Part shown: positions 21,800 to 31,600 of the stretch, one piece after another
Position numbering within the stretch: the first letter of the stretch is position 1
How the letters are laid out: each line of letters begins with the position of its first letter
Assembly (NCBI GenBank): GCA_977006965.1
Contig: OZ345362.1
Span: 1,240,001 to 1,304,000 of the forward strand
Direction of reading: 5' to 3'
Source: Phymatolithon calcareum
Lineage: Eukaryota > Rhodophyta > Florideophyceae > Hapalidiales
DNA: 64,000 nucleotides
Notes under the pieces: model-generated
What the model saw: only the letters and a program-made list of their open reading frames with translations
The model's database searches: none
What the model was told of the DNA's origin: nothing
Program-made: the position numbers and the translations under genes

Positions 21800-23359
21800 T
21801 TAATACCCTGCTGGTGCTTTAGACTTGCCGCGCCATAAAATGCGAATAGGGGTCCCAGCAAACCCAAGCTGAGCCCGAAACTTGCCCTCCATATAGCGTC
21901 GGTAGTTATCCGTGAACAACCGTGGATCGTTAACAAAAAACGCAATAGTTGGCGGCCTTAACGACACCTGTGTACAATAGTAAATCCTGCCTTGTTTCCC
22001 GCCACGATTCCCCGGCGGCTTGTGCCACTCCACAGCATCACGCAGGACTTCATTCAGGACAGAGGTAGACACACGACGCCTATGCTGTTCCCTTGCCGCA
22101 TCCACAAGCTCCAGTACTTTCTTTGTGCGCTGGCGATCCTTTACGGATATGAGTTCCACGGCGGCCCACGGGATGCAAGCGAGCATCTCACGGACAGTAT
22201 CAATGGAATCACGATAGCTCTTGTTGTTCTTTTCTTCCACCAAGTCCCACTTATTAGCAAGAATGACACATGCGCGACCTTCCTCCGCGATGCGGTCCGC
22301 GATCTTGCGGTCTTGCTCGGACGCACCCTCGTTGACATCCACCATGAGCAGAACGACGTCGCATCGACGGATGGCACGGAACGCCCTGTTCACCATGTAA
22401 TACTCAGTGCCACGCTGAACAGAGGTGCGACGCCTAATCCCCGCAGTGTCAATGAGGCGATATTGCGAGCCATTGGCGAAAACCAATTCATCGACGGCAT
22501 CCCGCGTAGTGCCCGGGATGTCGCTCACAATGGCACGATCTTTACCGACCATCACATTCAGAAGCGAGCTCTTTCCAACATTGGGACGGCCGACAATGGC
22601 GACATTGGTCACGCCGTCATCACTAGGTGCAACTACAACTGGAAGATGTGCCACGACGCCATCCAGAAGGTCCCCTGTTCCGGATCCGTGAATAGCACTC
22701 ACTGGTACAGGCTCACCAAGACCAAGCTTCCAGAACTCAGCCGCAGCAAGCTCATCACTCTCACACTTGTTTGCTGCCACAAAAGTCTTGACGTGACTGC
22801 ACTCTCGACGGAGAAATGCCGCAAGCTGAGCATCCAGCGGAGTTACTCCTGCTTGTGCATCGACAACCAGAATAGCAGCGGACGCCTCATTAAGTGCGAT
22901 TAGTGCCTGTGCTCGTATTTCAGAGAGAAAGGTAGAAGAGTCATCGAAGACAAGTCCGCCAGTATCCACTACGGTGAAATCGACGCCGTTCCAAAAGGCT
23001 CTGCGATACGTTCGGTCGCGAGTGATACCATCCTCATCAGCGACTATAGCTCCGCGTTGGAAGGCGCCCGTAATACGGTTCACAAGAGCAGACTTGCCGA
23101 CATTCGGACGCCCGATGACCGCAACTGTTGGAAGCGAGAGCGGCTTGTTGTCTGACTGTTTCGCGGTAGCAACAATTCCTTCAGCACGAGCACTCGCTTC
23201 CAGTGTGCAGCGTACGCGGGCGCGGCGCAAATGCCGACGTGGAGCGATTGCATGACGATTCCTGCAAGCGCATGCTCCGCTCGGAACTGTGAAGGATCTC
23301 TGCGACAGGAGCCCAGGGCTAGTAAACGCCGGGAAATCTCGTTGCTCCACTGTGCTCAT
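21800..23359 (-). CDS. Der (EngA) double-GTPase, probably plastid-targeted
   Basis: Ribosome-assembly GTPase of bacterial origin with two tandem G domains and a C-terminal KH-like domain, acting on the large ribosomal subunit. Predicted 519 aa from the ATG at 23359; the frame is open to 23431 without an ATG. Residues 1 to about 72 are Ser/Arg/Ala-rich, like a plastid transit peptide. G domain 1 has GRPNVGKS at 83-90, DTGGL at 132-136 and NKCES at 198-202 (NKCD-like). G domain 2 has GRPNVGKS at 257-264, DTAGI at 304-308 and NKWD at 369-372. The KH-like domain fills the last about 110 residues (YYCTQVSLRPPTIAFFVND). All key motifs are intact. Plastid location is inferred from the N-terminus and the cyanobacterial-type family; it shares a 329-bp divergent upstream region with the HSF gene. 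Confidence 0.95.
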   Translation of the reverse strand: MSTVEQRDFPAFTSPGLLSQRSFTVPSGACACRNRHAIAPRRHLRRARVRCTLEASARAEGIVATAKQSDNKPLSLPTVAVIGRPNVGKSALVNRITGAFQRGAIVADEDGITRDRTYRRAFWNGVDFTVVDTGGLVFDDSSTFLSEIRAQALIALNEASAAILVVDAQAGVTPLDAQLAAFLRRECSHVKTFVAANKCESDELAAAEFWKLGLGEPVPVSAIHGSGTGDLLDGVVAHLPVVVAPSDDGVTNVAIVGRPNVGKSSLLNVMVGKDRAIVSDIPGTTRDAVDELVFANGSQYRLIDTAGIRRRTSVQRGTEYYMVNRAFRAIRRCDVVLLMVDVNEGASEQDRKIADRIAEEGRACVILANKWDLVEEKNNKSYRDSIDTVREMLACIPWAAVELISVKDRQRTKKVLELVDAAREQHRRRVSTSVLNEVLRDAVEWHKPPGNRGGKQGRIYYCTQVSLRPPTIAFFVNDPRLFTDNYRRYMEGKFRAQLGFAGTPIRILWRGKSKAPAGY

Positions 23360-23688
23360 CGCGGCAATGCACAGCCCAGCCCAGATACCGCGTTCGGAGA
23401 TGGCCGAGATCTCATCTAAACCGTAAAACAATGAATGGGACAGTATGATAGAAATTGAGAAAATTTTGCCACTGATGCTTTGATGACGACGACAGTTTTA
23501 AAAAAAACAATGAAAAATAAGACTCGGAAACAAGGTGATCCAACAACAATTTTGAGTGTAGGGTTGGAACTCAAATTTTAGGTCTACGGGCAACAACACC
23601 ACATTCCGCCTCCGGGTTGCCTGGCCGAAGCGGAAGTTCGACTGCACAAGACAAGACGCTGAAGCCAAGTCAGAATTCGTTCTTTCGG
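23360..23688. promoter_or_regulatory. divergent promoter region, Der / HSF
   Basis: The Der and HSF genes are divergently transcribed with 329 bp between start codons. I looked for a three-unit heat-shock element (alternating nGAAn/nTTCn) and did not find a clean one, so autoregulation by HSF is not supported by what I can see. Confidence 0.5.
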
Positions 23689-25398
23689 ATGGCGCCCATG
23701 AATCCAGTCGCCCCGCCTGTGAAATCAGAACAGGCACGTACGATGGCGGTGAAGGACGCGACGTCGGCCCCAGCATCTGGTACGAAAACTGTGCCGATGT
23801 CGATTTCCACTTCGCACACCCAGCGCCCGACGCCAACAGGCCAGACGCAAGCTGCTTCTCTCAAAAAGGAGGACATGGAAGAGCCCACTCCAATGCAGAT
23901 GGCAGGCGTACAAGCCCCACCTTTCTTACTAAAGCTTTACCGTATATTAAGCGATCAATCCATATCGAATCTTGTTTCTTGGACCGAGAACGCATCCCAA
24001 CAGGGTCAGAACGGCATACGGGGCGCCACGTCCTTCACCGTGCACAAGCCGGATGAATTTGGACGTGATGTACTCCCTCGTTACTTCAAGCACAACAACT
24101 TTTCCAGCTTTGTGCGTCAGCTCAACCAATACGGATTTCACAAGCAGGACCCCGACCGTTGGACCTTCGGTCACGAAAACTTTCGTGAAGGCCGACTTGA
24201 TCTCCTCCGCCTAATTTCGCGTCGTCGTCCCAAACCGCAGCCCGTTCGCACACCGCCACCCCCTGGACCACCTCCACGACCCACAGCGCCGGCGCAACAG
24301 GCAGTAGTTGAGTTGGGAAACTATGGTCTGGCCGGGAAACTAGATAGCCTGAAAAGGGACAAAGATGTACTGATCAAGGAATTGGTAATCACACGCAAGG
24401 CCGAGAAGAAGTTGCAGGAGAAGTGCGAAAGTCTTGAACTACGTGTCGACATGTTGGAGAATTCTTCCAAGCAGATGCAAAACTTCATCATGCACTATTT
24501 CTCTCAAGTTCTCCAACCTTATTCTGACGAAATTGCATCGCGAAAGAGAAGGCGATTACCTCCAGCGCCTACACTCAACTCTGTTGACGTTTCCGTGGAG
24601 AATGGCGCTACAGTTGACGCAGTTCCAGCGGACGGCACAAAAAACATTGTGCCGCCACCGTTCGCACCATCTGGAATCCCCAATCCATCCGGCGCTTCGC
24701 TGGAGGCATTGCGTCAGATGATGCAGCAAATGCAAATGTCGCAAACGGCACCCGCTGCACAGGGCTCTGTGGCAAAAACGGGTGCGGCATATGTTTCTGC
24801 CGCGCAACATACTCCTTCCCCAAAATTTGCCCCTGCAACGGTGCAGGAGCTTCCCCTTGATGAATCTAGCCAGAACGGCGTTGATACCATGATGCATGCG
24901 GCCAGTCCACCACCGTCTGTAATGAGTAAATCGCCCTCGCCAAGTCCTCCCCCCGGACCGAACGCTCCTCCGGCAACTCCGGGGTCGAAACCGAACGGCC
25001 ACGTGACCCCAAAGCTTAGCATCAGTGAACTGGAAGACGTTCTTATGAAGGCAGTTGAGGAACCGAGTCCAAAGGCCGCGTTTTTTGATTTTCAAGAAGT
25101 GGATGCAATGCGGGGTCGGGAATTTTCGTTGCCAAAGGACGACCATTCACCGCTTTGGGACGACAAGTTTGTACATGATGGAACGGGGGGTACCGTTAAG
25201 ACAGATGCGACCGCAAAGGAGGAATCTGTAGTTGTGGATGATCGCCGGGCGCATGCGGTTGAAGCAATTGAAGAGTTTATGGACCTTCAAGATGATATTG
25301 ATCTTCTTCCCCCGCTCACCGAGCTTCCAGAAGGGACGGACATTGGCGCTCTCGCAAGGCAAATTCAGGTGTTTGGTGATCAGAACGACAGCTCGTAG
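23689..25398 (+). CDS. HSF: heat shock transcription factor (HSF)
   Basis: Sequence-specific activator of heat-shock genes, nuclear, acting as a trimer. Predicted 569 aa from the ATG at 23689 (a second ATG at 23698 is equally possible; the frame is open upstream without ATG). A Ser/Thr/Pro-rich N-terminus precedes the winged-helix DNA-binding domain at about 76-180. That domain starts PPFLLKLYRIL, contains the recognition helix NNFSSFVRQLNQYGFHK and ends in WTFGHENFREG. A Pro-rich linker follows (RTPPPPGPPPRP), then a heptad coiled-coil trimerisation region (about 225-275), a basic NLS-like RKRRR, a Gln/Met/Pro-rich stretch and an acidic C-terminus (LQDDIDLLPPLTEL) that looks like an activation domain. 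Single exon. Confidence 0.95.
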   Translation: MAPMNPVAPPVKSEQARTMAVKDATSAPASGTKTVPMSISTSHTQRPTPTGQTQAASLKKEDMEEPTPMQMAGVQAPPFLLKLYRILSDQSISNLVSWTENASQQGQNGIRGATSFTVHKPDEFGRDVLPRYFKHNNFSSFVRQLNQYGFHKQDPDRWTFGHENFREGRLDLLRLISRRRPKPQPVRTPPPPGPPPRPTAPAQQAVVELGNYGLAGKLDSLKRDKDVLIKELVITRKAEKKLQEKCESLELRVDMLENSSKQMQNFIMHYFSQVLQPYSDEIASRKRRRLPPAPTLNSVDVSVENGATVDAVPADGTKNIVPPPFAPSGIPNPSGASLEALRQMMQQMQMSQTAPAAQGSVAKTGAAYVSAAQHTPSPKFAPATVQELPLDESSQNGVDTMMHAASPPPSVMSKSPSPSPPPGPNAPPATPGSKPNGHVTPKLSISELEDVLMKAVEEPSPKAAFFDFQEVDAMRGREFSLPKDDHSPLWDDKFVHDGTGGTVKTDATAKEESVVVDDRRAHAVEAIEEFMDLQDDIDLLPPLTELPEGTDIGALARQIQVFGDQNDSS

Positions 25399-26030
25399 TT
25401 GTCGATGTTGATACTATCCCGGCAGTAACTCGGAAGCTGTAATCCGCAATTCTTGTGACTATGACCAAAAAACTATATAAGGGAGTGAAAGCACATCTAA
25501 GGGGCAATCTATCTCATGAGGACAATATGTCTCGCCATCCATTCCCAGAATTGTGTACAAGCACATTTTGCAAAGTTGCTGGCGACTTTTATGTATATGT
25601 ACAAGTAGACTAGTAGTGACATATTTTTAGAAGAGTATAGCGTCAAGTAGAAGAGTCTCGTGTCGTCAACACCGTACTGTACAGTCGTTTGCGCGTGCCA
25701 TTTCCGCGTAAGCAAGTCAACGGGCTACATTGTCCTTATGATACAATCTGCAAGGAAATCAGAGTCGCACTGCAGGGCAAATTGTTTAAATCAAAATTCT
25801 CTTTTACTAAGCCGTGGCCGGCACTCAATTTGGCCGCATGAGATGATTGTTTGATATTCGTCCTGTCAATCTTTTTGGTGAGGTTTTATATGAACGACAG
25901 CCAATAATGGTTCCCCAATTGTATCTTGACTGAATTTAAATTTACTTTCCACGTCAACCTGTGTGTCTCAAGAGGAGATGAAGATACACGTAGAGTCATC
26001 CGGGGATCGGATACCCTGCCTTAGCGAAGG
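25399..26030. other. spacer between HSF and acetyl-CoA transporter
   Basis: Contains the HSF 3' UTR and the promoter of the next gene. No other gene or repeat recognised. Confidence 0.4.
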
Positions 26031-27745
26031 ATGGGACTTCTCCGCGAGCGTTCGAAGTTCGCCTCAAATGGCACAAGTACACACGAAGCTGAAAACGGCG
26101 CAGAGCGCTCGCGTCCCAGAAACGAAACTACGATGTCGTCCAGCTCGACGTCAGGGCGTAGCGTATGGGAAGAGCGACACGGCATCGCTTTGCTGCTCCT
26201 TCTGTACACCGTGCAGGGTCTTCCGATGGGTCTGATATTTGGCAGCATTCCGTTTCTGTTGAAGGAGCATGCGTCCTATGCGGACCTCGCCGTATTCTCT
26301 TTATGCAGCATGCCCTACGCGTTGAAGTTGCTCATAGCGCCTCTTGTCGACGGCGGCCGGCCTCTTCTCCCTGCGCTCGGGCGGCGACGAGGATGGATTG
26401 TCCCACCACTCGCATTCGCGGGCGCATTGCTCGCATTTTTTGCCGGCAGCATCGGGCGATGGGTGGACGAGGGTCGAGTCCTCTTGCTCACCCCTGTCTG
26501 CTTCTTTGTTATCGCGTTCACAGCTGTGCAGGACGTGGCTGTCGACGGCTGGTCGCTCGAAGTGTTGTGCCCTGCGAATGTCGCGTACGCAAGCACGTGC
26601 CAGTCGTTTGGTTCAAGCATAGGTTTTCTGGGCAGCTTTACCGTTTTTCTCGCGCTCAACGATGCCGCGTTTTGCGCTCGCCACGTCTGGCCTTGGCTTG
26701 CTCCCGAAGCGACGGGACCTGTGGTTACGCTTGCGTTGGCGGCTCGAAGTGTCGGAGGTTTATTTCTTCTCGCTGCCATGATTGTGGCGTTTGGCGCAGA
26801 TGTGAATTGCGATGGACGGCACAGGAGTTCAGGGCTGTCTGAATTTGATTTGCGGAACGACTCTCTGGTGGACCAAGAAGCGCACGTGCGGATTCCAAAG
26901 GAGAATGTCAATTATGCTAATGTCGTCAGTGCGTATCGAAGTCTTGGGCGAATTTTGAAGCTCAAGGCTGTACTGAGCCTCGTTTTTGCCCTTTTGCTCG
27001 CCAAGTTTGGGTTCTCAGCCTACGATTCTGGTGCGTATCGTTCATATCTGTATTTTGATATTCCTTCGCTTCTTTGTGCCATTCATCTCTAACAGATTTT
27101 GCTCTTGTCCTCTGCTCTACAATAGCTACATCTTTGAAGCTCATCGATTTCGGTTTTCCGAAAGAGTCTTTGGCATCCATCTCCATGATCCTAGCCCCAA
27201 TTCGGCTGCTGGGAACACTGGTCGCGGGTCGCTGGGCAGCACAGGGCTCCCCTGAGAGACCTTACCTCATTGGTTACGCACTGCGATTCGTGGTGAGCTT
27301 AAGTGGACCAGCATTGGTACATACGTTCAGCAGAATGGGCGGCGTTGTGACAACCCAATTTTATGCCACAGTAGTGGCGGTAACGGCCATATATGTCATC
27401 GCAGCAGACTGCCTGATGTTTGTATCCATCGGCGCATTTTTCCTTCGTATCACAACCGACTCGGCCGCCGTGGGCGGCACCTATCTCACATTGCTTTACG
27501 CCGCTCAAAATATGGGCGGTATGTGGCACAGCTCGATCACATTGTATCTCATAGAGCTACTCACAGTCCGCGAAGACTGCGTTCTTTCAGGCACTGTCAC
27601 TCAGTGCCCGATCCGCATTGACGGATACTTTGTAATCTCCGCGGCGCTTGTACCCGTCGCAATTGCCATAGGCATCCACTTGCGATGCACTATGCGGCGG
27701 CTAGGCCAGCTGCCACTTGCGTCGTGGAAGCCCGTTCCGGCGTGA
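26031..27745 (+). CDS. acetyl-CoA transporter, AT-1/SLC33 family, one intron
   Basis: Multi-pass membrane carrier of the major facilitator type that moves acetyl-CoA into the ER/Golgi lumen in animals, for acetylation of lumenal glycoconjugates and proteins. Exons 26031-27030 and 27126-27745 give 539 aa. The family signatures are clear: LYTVQGLPMGL in the first membrane segment, the QDVAVDGWSLE motif, KFGFSAYDS-ATSLKLIDFG across the splice, VGGTYLTLLYAAQNMGG, and the final LDGYY-like RIDGYFV. About 11-12 hydrophobic segments are visible. The first about 34 residues are hydrophilic, and translation may instead begin at the ATG at 26133 (MSSSSTSG). It is convergent with PNPase, 171 bp apart. 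A role in acetylation of cell-wall galactan would be speculation. Confidence 0.93.
27031..27125 (+). other. 95-nt intron of the acetyl-CoA transporter gene
   Basis: Begins GTGCGT and ends ACAATAG, with TCTAAC (27088-27093) as a likely branch site. It is phase 1: the joined codon reads GCT (Ala) in the conserved FSAxD...LKL motif. Unspliced, the frame stops at 27092. Confidence 0.9.
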
Positions 27746-27916
27746 GAGATGCGGTACCTGCTCTCAGGATGAGTAACTTATTGACGTAACCTAAAATTTT
27801 GTAAATATTCTTGCTGTCTCCGTGCAGAAGCCCAAGTACATGAGTTGCCTCATGTGCGTTCCCGGCTCTGATAAGCATCGAGATTAGGACCACGAGACTC
27901 TCCATTTACAGTATAT

Positions 27917-30382
27917 TCAAAATTGTTGACTAGAGCTCACTTGCAATGCCCCAAGAAAGTCATCAACAGTCTGGTTGACAGACTTTCTTGGCTTTCTTGG
28001 GGGTGGCCCAGTAAGCCCCACTCTGAGAATTCCCTTCGCTCTATCGCTTTCAAGCACAACACATTGCAGCACATCGCCCTTCTTCACAACGTCTCGTGCA
28101 TCAGAGTACTTCCGACTTGGAGGCAAAACCACGTCCTGTGAGTTCTCCGCGGTGCTTTCCACATCAACCGGGGAGCTAGGCGGAATTTGCATTTTCGATA
28201 CATGCAACAGGCCTTCAACAATTTGATCCAAATCGGAAACGATTGCATACGACGGCTTCACGTCGGTTACACGAACCGTGATTTTGGAGCCAATTTCCAA
28301 ATCCCCCAGTGCCTCACGGATAAGAGTTTCAGCCTTTTCTGCGGCTGCCGCATCGGGTGCGTCTACTCGCAAAAATCCACCGCGTCCGTCAAAAGTGAGC
28401 CGCGCACCAGTCGCTTTTTCGATATCTCGCAAGCCTTGCGCTTGATGGCGTAGCAATGACTTCACAGCGAGTGACTTGTCGACCATGACGCGCACAACAC
28501 GCGGTGCATTCAGAGGCGTTTCGCCGGCTGTTCGAAGGTCTTGTGCGGCCTCCGCCATTTTTGCAAGGATCGTCCGGCGCGCATCTTGTGCGCGTTCGAG
28601 AGCTCCGGCGATCACCGCAAGCGGAACGCCGCTGGGGACTTTTACGTCCAGTTGACATGCCGTGACAACACCGGCTGTGCCAGTGACTTTCATGTCCATA
28701 TCACCGAAATAATCTTCCGCGCCGAGGATATCTGTGAGGAGGACGAAATCGTTCTCATTTTCACTGAATTCAGGGCCAGTGATCAATCCCATCGCAACAC
28801 CAGCCACAGGCTCGCACAGAGGGACTCCCGCGTCTTGAAGAGCTAAACTTCCAGCACACACAGTTGCCATAGAGCTCGACCCGTCGGATGCTGTTACTTC
28901 AGCAGACATACGGATAACATAGGGATATTTGTCTTCAGGTGGCGTTTCTCCATTTGCCGCAGCTTCACCATCAGTATTTTCGCCAAACTCAATCATTGCT
29001 TCAAGTGCGCGTTCGGCAAGTGCGGAATGGCCGGTTTCACGGCGGCTCATCGCACCCGAAAAGCGACCCATATCACCTGTCGCGTACGGGGGGAAAGAGT
29101 AATGTACAAAGAACCGCTTCGTCGCTCCACCATTCTCGAGGTACTCCTCGGTCTTCTGTGCGAGGGTGCGAAGCCCAATTGTAGTACATGCGAGCACTTG
29201 TGTGTCACCCCGTTCAAAGATCGCACTGCCGTGAACATCACCAGGGAGCACACCGGCCTCGCATCGCACATGACGCACCTCTGCAAAAGCACGTCCGTCA
29301 ATACGGCGGTTGTCGCGTAGAAGCGTATCTCGGTGCGCGGCACGTGCAGCCTTCCCCGCGATCGATAGAACGTCTTCCATGACAGCATCGGGGAAAGCGT
29401 CTACAACTGCCTGTTGGGCGGCGCTTACCACCGACGCACGATGAGCCTTTCCAGGATACTTTCGACACTGGACAAATGCATCAGTATAGACAGAAATCGC
29501 CTTAGCGAAAACCGATTCTTTCCACTCAGCTCGCGCAGCAGCATCATTTCCTTCTAGACCCTGGTCAAGCTCGACGGGGGTGGTAGGGGCGGGTACAGGC
29601 ATCTGCCTTGGGAAAAATGAGAGCCCTTCGGTATCGCGCATTGTTTTCGCCTTCTCCGCAAGTTCAATCTGGGGCGCAACCATAGCTTGCGCAGCCTCAA
29701 CCCCGTGCTGCACGAGGCGCAGAACATCATCATTAGAGATACCGCCTGTGCTCGCCTCAATTGAACAACTGACGACTCGGTCACCGACAACGGCGACAAG
29801 CGCGGATGCTTGAGCGCGTGCCGCATCTGCATCCCCAGGGAATGCAATCAAGTTATCATCCAGCAGACAAACGCGCGCTGCACCAACAGGTGCTGCGAGG
29901 ATGTCACCAGCGACCAGCATGGCAGCCGAAGCAGCGTTAACGGCAAGTGCATCAACGGGTACTGTAGCTTCGCGTAGTCCACTCAGCTGACTGAGTGTTA
30001 TTTGCAATGCATCATCGCCGCAATTAACGACGGGACGTAATGCACGGTCGACGAGACGTGCAGTGAGCGTTTCAGATGCTGCTGGTCTCATCTCTCGTCG
30101 CATCCAGGTCGCAGGGATGACGCCCTTTGCTGCTGCCCTGGCTCGAAAGTCAACCAGAAGTGGTGCGCCACCGCCGCCACGTCCGTGATTAGGGGTGCCG
30201 CGAGTCACCGTCGCGAGCAGTGTCACCTCTGACGCAGCGCGTAGAAGTGCTGAGCCTGGGGCGAGCCGCGCCAAACGGCCGTGGGAAAACTCGACTCCGG
30301 CGTTGGGACCCACGCGCCCTGGAAGCGCATGCAGAGTTGCACGTACCCCATCGGCACGGGAGGCAAGCACACGGCCCCACAT
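27917..30382 (-). CDS. polyribonucleotide nucleotidyltransferase (PNPase), organellar
   Basis: Phosphorolytic 3'-5' exoribonuclease of mitochondria or plastids, 821 aa from the ATG at 30382. The first about 28 residues are Arg/Ala/Leu-rich and amphipathic, a likely targeting peptide of mitochondrial character. The domains follow in order: RNase PH 1 (about 29-235, with PATWMRREMRP), the helical linker (about 285-350), and RNase PH 2 (about 358-610). RNase PH 2 has RFFVHYSFPPY at 423-433, RRETGH at 448-453, the phosphate-site GSSSMA at 501-506 and the metal-site acidic run near 556-563. A KH domain (about 628-692) and an S1 domain (about 696-795) finish the protein. The KH loop that is normally GxxG reads HQAQG (646-650), which is unusual. 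The S1 domain contains an insertion of about 25 residues after LLHVSK. Confidence 0.95.
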   Translation of the reverse strand: MWGRVLASRADGVRATLHALPGRVGPNAGVEFSHGRLARLAPGSALLRAASEVTLLATVTRGTPNHGRGGGGAPLLVDFRARAAAKGVIPATWMRREMRPAASETLTARLVDRALRPVVNCGDDALQITLSQLSGLREATVPVDALAVNAASAAMLVAGDILAAPVGAARVCLLDDNLIAFPGDADAARAQASALVAVVGDRVVSCSIEASTGGISNDDVLRLVQHGVEAAQAMVAPQIELAEKAKTMRDTEGLSFFPRQMPVPAPTTPVELDQGLEGNDAAARAEWKESVFAKAISVYTDAFVQCRKYPGKAHRASVVSAAQQAVVDAFPDAVMEDVLSIAGKAARAAHRDTLLRDNRRIDGRAFAEVRHVRCEAGVLPGDVHGSAIFERGDTQVLACTTIGLRTLAQKTEEYLENGGATKRFFVHYSFPPYATGDMGRFSGAMSRRETGHSALAERALEAMIEFGENTDGEAAANGETPPEDKYPYVIRMSAEVTASDGSSSMATVCAGSLALQDAGVPLCEPVAGVAMGLITGPEFSENENDFVLLTDILGAEDYFGDMDMKVTGTAGVVTACQLDVKVPSGVPLAVIAGALERAQDARRTILAKMAEAAQDLRTAGETPLNAPRVVRVMVDKSLAVKSLLRHQAQGLRDIEKATGARLTFDGRGGFLRVDAPDAAAAEKAETLIREALGDLEIGSKITVRVTDVKPSYAIVSDLDQIVEGLLHVSKMQIPPSSPVDVESTAENSQDVVLPPSRKYSDARDVVKKGDVLQCVVLESDRAKGILRVGLTGPPPRKPRKSVNQTVDDFLGALQVSSSQQF

Positions 30383-30521
30383 CGCGCGCCCCCAACGTCG
30401 TGGCCGTTGATGTGGGCGTTCGGGAGAGGAATGTGACGACGCGATACGATCGAGCGGCTCTCTACTAATTCTTTATTTTAAAAAATTAGAGACCATCGAT
30501 TAGAGCTAATTTTATATTTCA

Positions 30522-31037
30522 TTTTTTTAACTAAGAATCCATGTAACAGCCGGGACACAGGAATACGGGGTGGTGAATATTATCAAATCCGCTACGATCC
30601 CGGTAGCGCCGAGACCCAGTGCATGGGATAGCGGATATACTGTAGTACAGACTCTAAAAGTATAGCTGGCGCTCGAATTGCTTGCGTTCTTGTCCAGCTT
30701 GGGTGCAGTGTTTAACTTTTCGCTTCCTTCACATCAGATCATGGTCGCAAGAGAAGTGCTTTTCACTCCCCTAAACGATGGTTATCATAATATAATATGA
30801 TAACCAAAATATTATTTTGCACCCAAATCGCCCTTTCTCCTGCGTAAATAACTCTGGCTGCAGCGAGAAAGCGCTCACCTCTAAGATGAAGTTGGCAATT
30901 GATAGATCGGAAGGTTCCGAAGCCATTGGCACCATTTTCTTTTCTATGGAGTAAATAGAGGATTTGATAATGTTTCGAGCCCCGTATTATGAAGGCCATT
31001 TTGTCTCGGCTGTTACATGGATTCTTAGTTAAAAAAA
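30522..31037. mobile_element. 516-bp non-coding element with perfect 31-bp TIRs
   Basis: 30522-30552 and 31007-31037 are perfect 31-bp inverted copies (outer end TTTTTTTAACTAAGAATCC). The interior has no coding frame of note and holds a small palindrome, GTTATCATA/TATGATAAC, at 30781-30804. The direct flanks show no obvious target duplication; a TA dinucleotide duplication would be hard to see in this AT-rich flank. It is probably a MITE of a DNA transposon. Confidence 0.75.
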
Positions 31038-31600
31038 ATTGTTATCAATCGATACTTTGTCATCGCTAAGAAAATTTTTACAGCCCAGGGGCTGAACAAT
31101 TCTGCAGTTGCTGATACTGCACCAATCAATATCTAGAACGCGCAGGCTCAGAATTACAGTAATTTAGCTGCGACAGCAGATCAAGATTATATACATGGAC
31201 CGAGTCGGCCCAAGGGTCCATTGTTTTTAGAGCACCCAAATCAGTACAACCAATGAAGTCAGGGAATGAGGCACTGGATGAGAGCATACAGTGCTTCTCT
31301 CAAACATTGCTTCTGCGCACCGGTTTCCAATATTCTGCCGGACCAACCAAATTCATGTGCGATCTGCTTACACCTAGCACTGCGGAAGGTCTGGTCATCC
31401 CCATCGTGCCGAAGCCGTTGCGATGAATTCCTTTGCAGAAACATGGAATTGACGTCCAATCTGTTTTCCGCCGGCTAGAACAGCTTTCATTCTACCTCAC
31501 CGTCCCCTCTCTGCCTTCTGCTTACTATCGTTTCCCTCCCATTCCCGCGTCGTCGCCCAATCTCACCACACCCCGCAGAGCGGCGTGCACACTCAACATC
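31038..31600. other. spacer upstream of the unrecognised two-exon gene
   Basis: No separate gene recognised. The following gene's frame is open from 31433, but there is no ATG before 31601, so this part probably holds its promoter and 5' UTR. Confidence 0.4.

Noticed and set aside
21992-22903. 303-codon plus-strand ORF
   Set aside because: Antisense shadow of the Der GTPase gene, which has intact G motifs on the minus strand.
23360-23688. Heat-shock element in front of HSF
   Set aside because: Scattered GAA/TTC triplets are present but not in alternating 5-bp register.
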